This document shows positions 52,153-60,295 of a stretch of DNA of 64,000 nt, piece after piece (positions within the stretch are counted from its first letter, which is position 1; the number at the start of each line of letters is the position of its first letter). The notes beneath the pieces were generated by a model, which had not been told where the DNA came from, searched no databases, and saw only the letters and a program-made list of their open reading frames with translations. The stretch is from NCBI GenBank assembly GCA_033851545.1, contig JAWWOO010000041.1, forward strand, positions 111,743 to 175,742. The letters run 5' to 3'. The position numbers and the translations under genes are program-made. This DNA comes from JAWWOL01 sp033851545. Lineage in GTDB: Bacteria; Actinomycetota; Actinomycetes; JAWWOL01.

Positions 52153-53096
52153 GCCAGCCCCCGGCCGAGGTCGCGGCCCTTGCCCAGCAACGCGCAGAAG
52201 CCCGTACTGCCAAGGACTTTGCCGCCTCCGACGCCTTGCGCGAGGAGATCGCGGCCGCTGGCTGGGTCGTACGCGACACCCCGGACGGCTTCACCCTCGC
52301 CCCCAAGCCGCCGTACGACGTGCTCGCGTCCGTCGCCGACCTGCCCGACCGAACCGGGGAGCAGGACCAGCGGCCGGCAACGGTCAGCGTCCTGGTCGAG
52401 GGCTGGCCCGAGGACCTGCGTACCTGCGTCGAGGCGTTGGTCGAGCACGTGCCGCCCGGCGTCGTGGTGCAGGGGCTCGACCTCGGCAACGTCGACGGCG
52501 CTGGCGACATGCTGCACGAGCTGGCCCTGGCTCACCCGGGGCTGATCGAGGAGCTGCACGTCGAGCGGCCGGCCGGCTGGGCGCAGGCCCGGGCCGCGCT
52601 GCTCCGCCACGACGTCGCCAGGATCCACGTCTGGTTCGACCCGTCGACGGTGATCGAGGGGGACGCGCTGGGGCCGGTGATCGCCGCCTTCGACGACCCG
52701 ACGGTGGCGGGGACCGGCTGGCGAGGAGTGAACGTCGACCTGGCCGACGAGTGGCGGTCCTTCGTCGACGCGGGTCCGGGAGACGTCGATGCCATCCTTG
52801 GCTACCTGTTCGCCTTCCGCCGCTCGGCCGGGCTCGCGGTCGGCGGCCCGCACCCCAAAGCCCGGTTCTACCGCAACGCCGACATGGAGTTCAGCCTGAT
52901 GCTGCGCGAGGCCGGCGCCGCCGACGGCACCGGCCGGCTGGTCGTGCCCGCCGCCGACCTGCCCGTACGGCAGGCCCGGCACCACGGCTACCACGACTCC
53001 GACCCGGCGATGCGCGACGCCGAGTCGGCCAAGACGTATGGCCGGCTGCTGCAGCGGTTCCGGGGCCGGAAAGATATTCTCGCTCCTCGGGGTTGA
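52149..53096 (+). CDS. Glycosyltransferase-like protein with cysteinyl-tRNA-synthetase-like N-terminal segment
   Basis: The 315-residue protein starts with a segment (AQQRAEARTAKDFAASDALR and EIAAAGWVVRDTPDGF) that closely resembles the C-terminal end of cysteinyl-tRNA synthetases. The rest looks like a reduced GT-A glycosyltransferase fold, with VSVLVEGWPEDL near its start, a DP-rich centre and FYRNADMEFSLMLREAG in the position of a donor-binding or acceptor motif. No HIGH or KMSKS synthetase motifs occur. Catalytic ability is uncertain. It overlaps the hadB stop by 4 bases. Confidence 0.6.
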   Translation: MSQPPAEVAALAQQRAEARTAKDFAASDALREEIAAAGWVVRDTPDGFTLAPKPPYDVLASVADLPDRTGEQDQRPATVSVLVEGWPEDLRTCVEALVEHVPPGVVVQGLDLGNVDGAGDMLHELALAHPGLIEELHVERPAGWAQARAALLRHDVARIHVWFDPSTVIEGDALGPVIAAFDDPTVAGTGWRGVNVDLADEWRSFVDAGPGDVDAILGYLFAFRRSAGLAVGGPHPKARFYRNADMEFSLMLREAGAADGTGRLVVPAADLPVRQARHHGYHDSDPAMRDAESAKTYGRLLQRFRGRKDILAPRG

Positions 53097-53122
53097 CGAG
53101 TGCAGTGATTGACCACTAACTT
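53093..53122 (+). promoter_or_regulatory. Promoter and TetR operator of the regulator gene
   Basis: A -35-like TTGACG (53093-53098), 18 bases and TAACTT (53117-53122) form a promoter. Within it lies a 21-bp site at 53102-53122, GCAGTGATTG followed by ACCACTAACTT. The same site, inverted and with two changed centre bases, precedes the MFS gene (53729-53749). Confidence 0.55.
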
Positions 53123-53135
53123 AGGGGCCATGGCG

Positions 53136-53687
53136 ATGACAGCGGTACGGATGGGCGCGGACGAGCGACGCGGGCTGGTCGTCAAGGCCGCGCTGACCGA
53201 GTTCGCGCGCAGCGGTTTCGCCGGGACCTCGACGGAGGCCGTCGCCAAGCGGGCCGGCATCAGCCAGCCCTACATCTTCCGGCTGTTCGCCACCAAGAAG
53301 GACCTGTTCATCGCCGTCATCACCAGCTGCTACGACCGCATCTACAACGCCTTCCTTGCCGCAGCCGACGGCAGGGTGGGCGAGGAGGCGATGCAGGCAA
53401 TGGGTGCCGAGTACGGCGTCCTGCTGCAGGATCGCGAGCTCCTGCTGGCGCAGATGCACGCCTATGCCGCCTGCGACGACCCCGAGATCCGCGAGGTCAC
53501 CCGCACCGGCTACCGCCGACTGTGGCTGCTGGTCCAGCGGGCGACCGGCCTGCCGGACGAGGCCGTCGTCGACTTCTTCGCCAGGGGCATGCTGATCAAC
53601 GTCGCGGCCGCCATGGATCTGCCGAAGCTGGACGAGCCCTGGGCCGCCACCCTGATCCAGCTCACCTGCCCTGACCTGGCCGAGTAG
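53136..53687 (+). CDS. TetR/AcrR family transcriptional regulator
   Basis: The regulator (183 residues from ATG 53136) has the TetR helix-turn-helix TSTEAVAKRAGISQPYIFRL near residues 28-47 followed by FATKKDLFIAVI. The ligand domain is family-specific. ATG 53136 has AGGGG 8 bases before it; ATG 53130 is too close to it, so the start is judged. Located just upstream of an efflux MFS gene and sharing an operator with it, it probably represses both; the inducing compound is unknown. Confidence 0.88.
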   Translation: MTAVRMGADERRGLVVKAALTEFARSGFAGTSTEAVAKRAGISQPYIFRLFATKKDLFIAVITSCYDRIYNAFLAAADGRVGEEAMQAMGAEYGVLLQDRELLLAQMHAYAACDDPEIREVTRTGYRRLWLLVQRATGLPDEAVVDFFARGMLINVAAAMDLPKLDEPWAATLIQLTCPDLAE

Positions 53688-53728
53688 GACCCCTCAACTT
53701 CGCTGTCCCTGCCCACCCATGACTCTTG

Positions 53729-53749
53729 AAGTTAGTGTGCAATCACTGC
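53729..53749. promoter_or_regulatory. TetR operator upstream of the MFS efflux gene
   Basis: AAGTTAGTGTG followed by CAATCACTGC is the reverse complement of the site at 53102-53122 except for two central bases, with 19 of 21 bases identical. The half-sites AGTTAGTG and CAATCACT are themselves nearly inverted repeats. It ends 14 bases before the ATG, so a bound repressor could block transcription or initiation. Confidence 0.6.
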
Positions 53750-53762
53750 ATTGGAGGACGAC

Positions 53763-55277
53763 ATGAGCTCCACCACTCTCTCCACCGGGCGGCCGCCCAG
53801 TGCCGCCGCCCCACGGGCCGCTGTCTGGGCCTTCGTCGTCACGGCCATCGCGCTGTTCATGGTCTCGCTCGACAACCTGGTCGTGACCATGGCGCTGCCG
53901 GCCATCCGCAAGGAGCTGCACGCCGGCATCCAGGGCCTCGAGTGGACGGTGAACGCCTACACGCTCACCTTCGCCGTCCTGCTGCTCACCGGCGCCACCC
54001 TCGGTGAGCGGTTCGGCCGCCGCCGGCTCTTCGTGGGCGGCATCGTGCTCTTCACGCTGGCCTCCGCAGCCGCGGCGCTCGCGCCGAACATCGGCACCCT
54101 GGTCGCCGCCCGTGCTGTCCAGGGCGTCGGCGGCGCCGTGGTCGTCCCCCTCACCCTGACCCTGCTCTCGCACGCCGTACCTCCGGAGAAGCGCGGCCTC
54201 GCGCTCGGTGCCTGGGGCGCCGTCGGCGGTCTCGCCATCGCGATCGGGCCGCTGGTCGGCGGGGCCGTCGTCGAGGGCGCCTCGTGGCAGTGGATCTTCT
54301 GGCTGAACGTCCCGATCGGCGTCATCCTGGCCCCGCTCGCCTGGCGGATGCTCGGCGAGAGCCACGGCCCCTCGAGCAAGCTCGACCTGCCCGGCGTCGG
54401 CCTGGCCAGCGCCGGTCTGTTCGGCATCGTCTTCGGCGTCATCCGCGGCAACAGCGTCGGCTGGACCAGCGGCCAGGTGCTGACCGCCCTGATCGTGGGG
54501 ACCGCCCTCACCGCAGCGTTCGTCGGCTACGAGCTCCGGACCACGCAGCCGATGCTGCCGATGGGCCTGTTCCGCAGCCGCGGCTTCGCCGCCACCAACC
54601 TGGCCAGCCTGTTCATGTTCTTCGGGATGTTCGGCTCGATCTTCCTGCTGGCGCAGTTCCTGCAGACCGTGCAGGGCTACAGCCCGCTCGACTCCGGGCT
54701 GCGCACCCTGCCGTGGACCGCGATGCCGGTCTTCGTCGCCCCGATCGCCGGAGCGCTGTCGGACAAGATCGGCGGCCGGCCGCTGCTGGTGACCGGACTG
54801 GCGATGCAGGCGACCAGCCTGGCCTGGATGGCGAGCGTCACCAGCGTCCACGTCGCCTACTCCAGCCTGGTGCCGCCGTTCATCCTGGGCGGCGTCGGCA
54901 TGGGGCTGTTCTTCGCCCCGGTCGCCAACGTCGTGCTCTCCTCGGTCCGCCGGGACCAGGAGGGCATCGCCTCCGGCACCAACAACGCCATCCGCGAGCT
55001 CGGCGGCGTGTTCGGCATCGCCGTCCTCGCCTCGATCTTCACCGCCCGGGGTGGCTACACCTCAGGCCACGCGTTCGTGAGCGGCCTGGTCCCCGCGCTG
55101 TGGGTGGGTGCGGTCATCGTCGCCCTGGGTGCGGTCAGTGCGACGTTCATCCCCGGCCGGGCGCGCTCGATCGAGGTGCCGGAGCAGGCTGAGGAGCGTC
55201 AACCCCTGGCGGCCTCGGCCAGCACGTCGGCCATCCGGGAGACGCCCTTGACCAGGTCGTCGTCGCCCAACGCGTAG
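53763..55277 (+). CDS. MFS drug-efflux transporter (DHA2, 14-helix)
   Basis: The 504-residue protein begins with a short polar arm and has about 14 membrane helices, with MVSLDNLVVTMALPAI (motif D1-like) near residue 38, GERFGRRRLFVGG (motif A) near 80 and WIFWLNVPIGVI in the second half, typical of EmrB/QacA proton-driven multidrug exporters. ATG 53763 follows GGAGG by 5 bases. Its 3' end extends 79 bases into the convergent aspartate aminotransferase gene, and its C-terminal tail is polar. Confidence 0.9.
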   Translation: MSSTTLSTGRPPSAAAPRAAVWAFVVTAIALFMVSLDNLVVTMALPAIRKELHAGIQGLEWTVNAYTLTFAVLLLTGATLGERFGRRRLFVGGIVLFTLASAAAALAPNIGTLVAARAVQGVGGAVVVPLTLTLLSHAVPPEKRGLALGAWGAVGGLAIAIGPLVGGAVVEGASWQWIFWLNVPIGVILAPLAWRMLGESHGPSSKLDLPGVGLASAGLFGIVFGVIRGNSVGWTSGQVLTALIVGTALTAAFVGYELRTTQPMLPMGLFRSRGFAATNLASLFMFFGMFGSIFLLAQFLQTVQGYSPLDSGLRTLPWTAMPVFVAPIAGALSDKIGGRPLLVTGLAMQATSLAWMASVTSVHVAYSSLVPPFILGGVGMGLFFAPVANVVLSSVRRDQEGIASGTNNAIRELGGVFGIAVLASIFTARGGYTSGHAFVSGLVPALWVGAVIVALGAVSATFIPGRARSIEVPEQAEERQPLAASASTSAIRETPLTRSSSPNA

Positions 55278-56437
55278 GACAACCGGAAGTAGCCCGGCGT
55301 CCCGAACGCCTCACCTGGCACCACCGCGACCTCGGCCTCGTCGAGCAACAGCTCGGCGAGGCCGGCGGACGTCTGGACCGTGCGGCCGCGCAGCGTGGTG
55401 CCGTACAGAGCCTTGACCGACGGAAAGACGTAGAACGCGCCGAGCGGCTCGGGGCAGGCCACGCCGACAATCTCGTTGAGCATCTTGACCATGATCCGGC
55501 GACGCCGGTCGAACGCGGTGCGCATCTCGTCCACCGCAGTGAGGTCACCGCTGACCGCCGCCAGGGCCGCGTACTGGGCGACGGTGTTGACGTTGCTGGT
55601 CAGATGCGACTGCAGGTTGGTGGCGGCCTTGGTCACGTCGGCCGGGCTGATCATCCAGCCCACCCGCCAGCCGGTCATCGCGTAGGTCTTGGCCACCCCG
55701 TTGACGACGATGCAGGTGTCGGCGAGCTCCGGGACGGCGACCGGCATGCTGACCGCCTCGGCGCCGTCGTAGGTCAGGTGCTCGTAGATCTCGTCCGCGA
55801 CGACCCAGATGCCGTGCTCGACCGCCCACCGGCCGATCGCCTCGACCTGGTCCCGCGGATAGACGGCGCCGGTCGGGTTGGATGGCGAGCAGTAGAGCAG
55901 CACCTTGGTACGCGGTGTGCGGGCGGCCTCGAGCTGCTCGACGGTCGCCAGGTAGCCGGTCGTCTCGTCGGTGAGCACGTCGACCGGGATGCCGCCGGCG
56001 AGCGCGATGGCCTCCGGGTAGGTCGTCCAGTAGGGCGCGGGCAGCAGCACCTCGTCGCCCGGGTCGAGCAGCGTGGCGAAGGCCTGGTAGACCGCCTGCT
56101 TGCCGCCGTTGGTGATCACGACCTGGGACGCCTTGACCTCGTAGCCGGAGTCCCGCAGGGTCTTGGCCGCGACCGCCTCGCGCAGGACCGGCAGCCCTGC
56201 CGCCGGGGTGTAGCGGTGCGACGCCGGCCTGCGGGCGGCCTCGATAGCCGCCTCGACGATCGCCGCGGGGGTGGCGAAGTCGGGCTCGCCGGCGCCGAAG
56301 CCGATCACGTCGGCACCGGCCGCCTTGAGCGCCTTGGCCTTGGCGTCCACCGCGAGCGTGGCGGACTCGGCGATCGCGCCGATGCGCCGGGAGACGCGGG
56401 AGTGCTGTTGGCCAGGGGCGGCGGAGGAGGACGTCAT
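55199..56437 (-). CDS. Aspartate aminotransferase (pyridoxal-phosphate)
   Basis: The product (412 residues) is a class I aminotransferase that interconverts aspartate and oxaloacetate with glutamate/2-oxoglutarate. The PLP lysine is in GVAKTYAMTGWRVGW (near residues 242-256), with YCSPSNPTGAVY and the C-terminal FRLSYALG that carries the substrate-binding Arg. The same gene, in the same position before tRNA-Trp and secE, occurs in streptomycetes as I recall. It is convergent with and overlaps the efflux gene by 79 bases. Confidence 0.93.
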   Translation of the reverse strand: MTSSSAAPGQQHSRVSRRIGAIAESATLAVDAKAKALKAAGADVIGFGAGEPDFATPAAIVEAAIEAARRPASHRYTPAAGLPVLREAVAAKTLRDSGYEVKASQVVITNGGKQAVYQAFATLLDPGDEVLLPAPYWTTYPEAIALAGGIPVDVLTDETTGYLATVEQLEAARTPRTKVLLYCSPSNPTGAVYPRDQVEAIGRWAVEHGIWVVADEIYEHLTYDGAEAVSMPVAVPELADTCIVVNGVAKTYAMTGWRVGWMISPADVTKAATNLQSHLTSNVNTVAQYAALAAVSGDLTAVDEMRTAFDRRRRIMVKMLNEIVGVACPEPLGAFYVFPSVKALYGTTLRGRTVQTSAGLAELLLDEAEVAVVPGEAFGTPGYFRLSYALGDDDLVKGVSRMADVLAEAARG

Positions 56438-56618
56438 GACGCCATTGTCCTACCGGGCAGGGACGGGTCCAGCCGCTATCTCGCACTCTGGGTCGCGCCC
56501 GCGCGCCCCGCGGCCGTTCGACCCGGAAGCGCCGGTCGACGTACACTTGCCGACGTTCGGGCGATCCGCCCTCGCTCTGGCGTGCCGTCTGGCGTCCGGC
56601 CGAGCGCCGTCCGTACGG

Positions 56619-56692
56619 AGGGCAGTAGCTCAATTGGTCAGAGTCCCGGTCTCCAAAACCGGTGGTTGGGGGTTCGAGTCCCTCCTGCCCTG
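56619..56692 (+). tRNA. tRNA-Trp (CCA)
   Basis: Acceptor AGGGCAG (56619-56625) pairs with CTGCCCT (56685-56691), discriminator G. The anticodon stem CCGGT/ACCGG encloses CTCCAAA, giving anticodon CCA. It directly precedes secE. Confidence 0.96.
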
Positions 56693-56794
56693 CACGAACA
56701 AGCAAGGCGAGGGCCCGCAGGAACGGTCCTCACCCGGTGGATCGTTAAGTGCCAGACAAGTCAGCCAAGCTCAACGTTGAGAGTGCGAGGACGC

Positions 56795-57040
56795 GTGACC
56801 GAGACCCGAACCGGCGGCCTGGCCGAGCGGAGCCGCCCGACACCGGGCAGGCGTGCCGGCCGCAACCCGGTTGTCTTCACCCGCGAGGTCGTCGCCGAGC
56901 TGCGCAAGGTGATCTGGCCGACCCGCCAGGAGCTGATCACCTACACCTCGGTGGTCATCGTCTTCGTCAGCTTCATCATCGCCCTCGTCTACGGCTTGGA
57001 CTACGCCTTCACCTGGCTGGTCCTGCAGGTCTTCGGCTGA
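56795..57040 (+). CDS. secE: Preprotein translocase subunit SecE
   Basis: The 81-residue product is the essential single-helix SecE type: a basic N-terminus, TREVVAELRKVIWPTRQELI (the conserved amphipathic segment near residues 28-47), then one membrane helix. It stabilises SecY in the translocon. GTG 56795 follows GCGAGG by 4 bases. It is followed by an 80-base gap holding a 22-base tandem repeat before nusG. Confidence 0.95.
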   Translation: MTETRTGGLAERSRPTPGRRAGRNPVVFTREVVAELRKVIWPTRQELITYTSVVIVFVSFIIALVYGLDYAFTWLVLQVFG

Positions 57041-57048
57041 CCCGACCC

Positions 57049-57092
57049 GTTCACCCCCACCCACCCGCTCGTTCACCCCCACCCACCCGCTC
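57049..57092. repeat. 22-base direct tandem repeat between secE and nusG
   Basis: The unit starting GTTCACCCCCACCC at 57049-57070 is repeated exactly at 57071-57092. It is cytosine-rich on the plus strand, so the transcript would be C-rich and unstructured. No known function; slippage duplication is the likely origin. Confidence 0.6.
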
Positions 57093-57120
57093 CCCGTACC
57101 AGGACAGGACAGGAAATCTC

Positions 57121-57969
57121 GTGTCTGACGCTCCGCTGACCGCCGAGACCGGCGACCCGTTCGCGACCGACGATCTTGCCGGCGCCGCGGTCTCCGAGCA
57201 GGCCGAGGCGCTCGACGTGACCGACACGGACGCCTCCCTGGTCCCCTCGAGCGAGGGCGGGGACGCCCCGGCCAGCGCCGAGGAGCTCGGTGACGGTGGC
57301 AACGAGGACGCCGATGCCGGCTACGTCGGCCCGGACGGCCTGGCCTCGGAGAGTGACGAGGTGCTCGACCTGACCGACGCGCCCGCTGACGACTCCTACG
57401 AGGAGTTCCGTCGTCAGCTGGCCGCCCTGCCAGGCGACTGGTACGTCGTGCACTGCTACGCGGGCTACGAGAACCGGGTCAAGAGCAACGTCGAGTCGCG
57501 CATCGGGTCGCTCAACATGGAGGACTACATCTTCCAGATCGAGGTCCCGACCGAGGACGTCGTCGAGATCAAGAACGGCAAGCGGGCCAACGTGACCCGC
57601 AAGAAGTACCCCGGCTACGTCTACGTGCGCATGGAGCTGACCGACGAGTCCTGGTCGGCGGTCCGCAACACCCCCGGTGTCACCGGCTTCGTCGGCCTGA
57701 CCACCAAGCCCTCGCCGCTCTCGCTCGACGAGGTTGCGCCGATCCTGGCTCCCGAGCCCAAGGTCGAGGCGGGCGCGGTCAAGACCAAGACCAAGCTGGT
57801 CGACTTCGAGGTCGGCGAGTCGGTCACCGTCATGGAGGGCCCGTTCGCGACCCTCCCGGCCACCATCAACGAGATCAACATCGACGCCCAGAAGCTCAAG
57901 GTGCTCGTGTCGATCTTCGGCCGCGAGACGCCGGTGGAGCTCAACTTCTCCGACGTCGCCAAGATCTGA
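57121..57969 (+). CDS. nusG: Transcription termination/antitermination protein NusG
   Basis: The 282-residue protein has an acidic low-complexity N-terminus of about 100 residues, common in actinobacteria, then the NGN domain (DWYVVHCYAGYENRVKSNVE near residues 109-128) and the KOW domain (FEVGESVTVMEGPFATLPAT). NusG binds RNA polymerase beta' and links it to Rho or the ribosome. GTG 57121 follows GGACAGGAAATCTC. Next to rplK and rplA it forms the classic operon. Confidence 0.96.
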   Translation: MSDAPLTAETGDPFATDDLAGAAVSEQAEALDVTDTDASLVPSSEGGDAPASAEELGDGGNEDADAGYVGPDGLASESDEVLDLTDAPADDSYEEFRRQLAALPGDWYVVHCYAGYENRVKSNVESRIGSLNMEDYIFQIEVPTEDVVEIKNGKRANVTRKKYPGYVYVRMELTDESWSAVRNTPGVTGFVGLTTKPSPLSLDEVAPILAPEPKVEAGAVKTKTKLVDFEVGESVTVMEGPFATLPATINEINIDAQKLKVLVSIFGRETPVELNFSDVAKI

Positions 57970-58000
57970 CCCAGCCCGTATCCAGCAAGAAGGAACTGAA

Positions 58001-58432
58001 ATGCCCCCCAAGAAGAAGCTGTCAGCGATCATCAAGCTGCAGATCAAGGCCGGCCTCGCGACCCCCGCGCCGCCGGTCGGTCCCGCACTGGGCCAGCACG
58101 GCGTCAACATCATGGAGTTCTGCAAGCAGTACAACGCGGCCACGGAGTCCCAGCGCGGCGACATCGTCCCGGTCGAGATCTCGGTGTACGAGGACCGGTC
58201 GTTCACCTTCGTCACCAAGACCCCGCCGGCCGCGCGGCTGATCCTCAAGGCCGCCGGGATCGAGAAGGGCTCCGCCGTCCCGCACAAGACCAAGGTCGCC
58301 TCGCTGACCGGCGCCCAGGTCCGCGAGATCGCCGAGACCAAGATGGCCGACCTCAACGCAAACGACGTCGACGCGGCCATCAAGATCATCTCCGGCACCG
58401 CCCGCTCGATGGGCATCACGGTCTCGGACTGA
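58001..58432 (+). CDS. rplK: 50S ribosomal protein L11
   Basis: The 143-residue protein matches L11: AIIKLQIKAGLATPAPPVGP near residues 9-28, GPALGQHGVNIMEFCKQYN, and a C-terminal RNA-binding domain ending ARSMGITVSD. It binds 23S rRNA in the GTPase centre and is a target of thiopeptides. GAAGGAACTGAA precedes ATG 58001. Confidence 0.98.
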   Translation: MPPKKKLSAIIKLQIKAGLATPAPPVGPALGQHGVNIMEFCKQYNAATESQRGDIVPVEISVYEDRSFTFVTKTPPAARLILKAAGIEKGSAVPHKTKVASLTGAQVREIAETKMADLNANDVDAAIKIISGTARSMGITVSD

Positions 58433-58527
58433 TCCACCCGACCGGCGCGTTGTAAGGCTCGTACGACGTCTCGTGGGAGGGCCAGGCCGGCCCGCTAACC
58501 ACACCTTCAGCCGAACAGGAGCACGAC

Positions 58528-59247
58528 ATGAAGCGCAGCAAGGCCTACCTCGAAGCCGCCGCCAAGATCGACGGCGACAAGCTCTACGCGCCGCTCGACG
58601 CGGTTCGGCTCGCCAAGGAGACCGGCAAGGTCGCGAAGTTCGACGCCACCGTCGAGGTCGCCATCCGGCTGGGCGTCGACCCGCGCAAGGCCGACCAGAT
58701 GGTCCGTGGCACGGTCAGCCTGCCGCACGGCACCGGCAAGACCGCCCGCGTCGCGGTGTTCGCGACCGGCGAGCGTGCTGAGGCCGCCCGTGCGGCCGGC
58801 GCCGACTTCGTCGGGTCCGACGACCTCATCGACCTGGTCGCCGGCGGCATGCTCGACTTCGACGCCGCCGTGGCAACCCCCGACCTCATGGGCAAGGTCG
58901 GCCGGCTCGGCCGCGTCCTGGGCCCGCGTGGCCTGATGCCCAACCCCAAGACCGGCACTGTCACCAACGACGTGGCCAAGGCCGTCGAGGAGATCAAGGG
59001 CGGCAAGATCGAGTACCGCGTCGACCGTCAGGGCAACCTGCACGTGATCATCGGCAAGTCGAGTTTCTCCGACGTCCAGCTGGTCGAGAACTACGCGATG
59101 GCCATCGACGAGATCGTCCGGGCCAAGCCGTCGGCCTCCAAGGGCAAGTACCTCAAGAAGATCGCCTTCTCGACCACGATGGGCCCGTCCATCCCGGTCG
59201 ACACGACCAAGCTGCGCAACCTGCTCGAGGAGACTCCGGCCGGCTGA
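58528..59247 (+). CDS. rplA: 50S ribosomal protein L1
   Basis: The 239-residue protein matches L1, with KFDATVEVAIRLGVDPRKAD (near residues 38-57), GRVLGPRGLMPNPKTGTVT and a C-terminal GPSIPVDT. L1 forms the mobile L1 stalk and in many bacteria represses the L11-L1 operon by binding the leader mRNA. Its 95-base upstream gap contains a GGCCAGGCCGGCCC dyad. A terminator-like stem follows the stop. Confidence 0.98.
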   Translation: MKRSKAYLEAAAKIDGDKLYAPLDAVRLAKETGKVAKFDATVEVAIRLGVDPRKADQMVRGTVSLPHGTGKTARVAVFATGERAEAARAAGADFVGSDDLIDLVAGGMLDFDAAVATPDLMGKVGRLGRVLGPRGLMPNPKTGTVTNDVAKAVEEIKGGKIEYRVDRQGNLHVIIGKSSFSDVQLVENYAMAIDEIVRAKPSASKGKYLKKIAFSTTMGPSIPVDTTKLRNLLEETPAG

Positions 59248-59277
59248 GCCGGGTTCCGCGTTTCTGACCCCTTCTGC

Positions 59278-59307
59278 GACGCCTCCACCGATACTGGTGG
59301 GGGCGTC
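59278..59307. terminator. Terminator-like hairpin after rplA
   Basis: GACGCCTCCACC (59278-59289) pairs with GGTGGGGGCGTC (59296-59307), with one G-T pair and a 6-base loop. It lies 30 bases after the rplA stop with no T-run. Confidence 0.55.
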
Positions 59308-59382
59308 GTGGCCGTCCGGCGACCTGCCGTACGGCCCCTCGCGGACGAGTCAGAGGCTGGACGCAGACATGGGTGACCCGAC

Positions 59383-60261
59383 ATGAACCGCCGGTACGCC
59401 GTCCCTGCCCTGCTGCTGGCGGCCTGCACGGCGGTCACCGGTTGCGGCGGGGCTTCCGCCACGTCCTCGCCGCCGGCTGCGTCCCGGACGAGCGCGTCGA
59501 CCAGCGCCGCCCCCGTCAAGGTGACGGCGGCGAACAAGGCACTCACCGCCGGTGCCGCCAAGCTGGCCGCCGCAGGCAGCGCCAAGGTCGACGGCACGAT
59601 CGTCACCAAGCCGACCGGTGTGGGCGCAGCGCTGACGCTGCACTTCGCCGGCAAGGAGCGCTGGAGTCCAAGCCAGGCAGCCGATCTGACCCTGACGGGG
59701 GTGCACGTCGCCGGCACGGCGGTCGGCACCGCGCGGATGCTGGTGACCGACCAGGCGATCTACGTCAAGCTGCCGATGCTGTCGTCGCTGCTGCACAAGC
59801 CGTGGGCCAAGATCTCGTTCAAGGACTCGACCTCCATCGGCGGCGTCGACCTCGGCCAGTTCGCCGGCCAGGCCCAGCAGCTCCAGCCGGTGCAATACCT
59901 CTCGATGCTGGCGTCCTCCGCCAACGTCAAGCCGGTCGGGAAGCCCGTCACCATCGACGGGGTGTCCACCCGGCACTACACCGGCACCGTCGACCTGCAG
60001 AAGGCGCTGGCCGCCCTGCCTCACGTCTCCGAGGTCTGGAGCAAGCTCGCGACCAGCGAGGGACTCAAGGCCGTACACCTGGACGCCTGGCTCGACAGTG
60101 CCAACCGCCCGCGCAAGCTCACGATGACGCTGTCCTCGGCTGCGCTGTCGCTGACGGTCAACCTGCACCTGAGCTCGTACGGCGTGAAGGTCGTCCTCAC
60201 GACCCCGCCGTCGGGCCAGACCCTGGACCTCACCAAGGGTCTGCTCGGCAGCCTGGGCTGA
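59383..60261 (+). CDS. LppX_LprAFG-type lipoprotein
   Basis: The 292-residue protein has a lipoprotein signal: MNRRYAVPALLLAACTAV followed by the lipobox-like TGCGG with Cys at residue 21. The mature part, rich in Ala, Ser and Thr, then shows a beta-rich domain like mycobacterial LprG/LppX lipid-carrier lipoproteins, including AKVDGTIVTKPTGVGAALTL and KPVTIDGVSTRHYTGTV. Its place between rplA and rplJ is also seen in streptomycetes, as I recall. The bound lipid is unknown. Confidence 0.8.
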   Translation: MNRRYAVPALLLAACTAVTGCGGASATSSPPAASRTSASTSAAPVKVTAANKALTAGAAKLAAAGSAKVDGTIVTKPTGVGAALTLHFAGKERWSPSQAADLTLTGVHVAGTAVGTARMLVTDQAIYVKLPMLSSLLHKPWAKISFKDSTSIGGVDLGQFAGQAQQLQPVQYLSMLASSANVKPVGKPVTIDGVSTRHYTGTVDLQKALAALPHVSEVWSKLATSEGLKAVHLDAWLDSANRPRKLTMTLSSAALSLTVNLHLSSYGVKVVLTTPPSGQTLDLTKGLLGSLG

Positions 60262-60295
60262 CCCGCCGGACGCCCGGCGCGCCTGCTGTGACACC

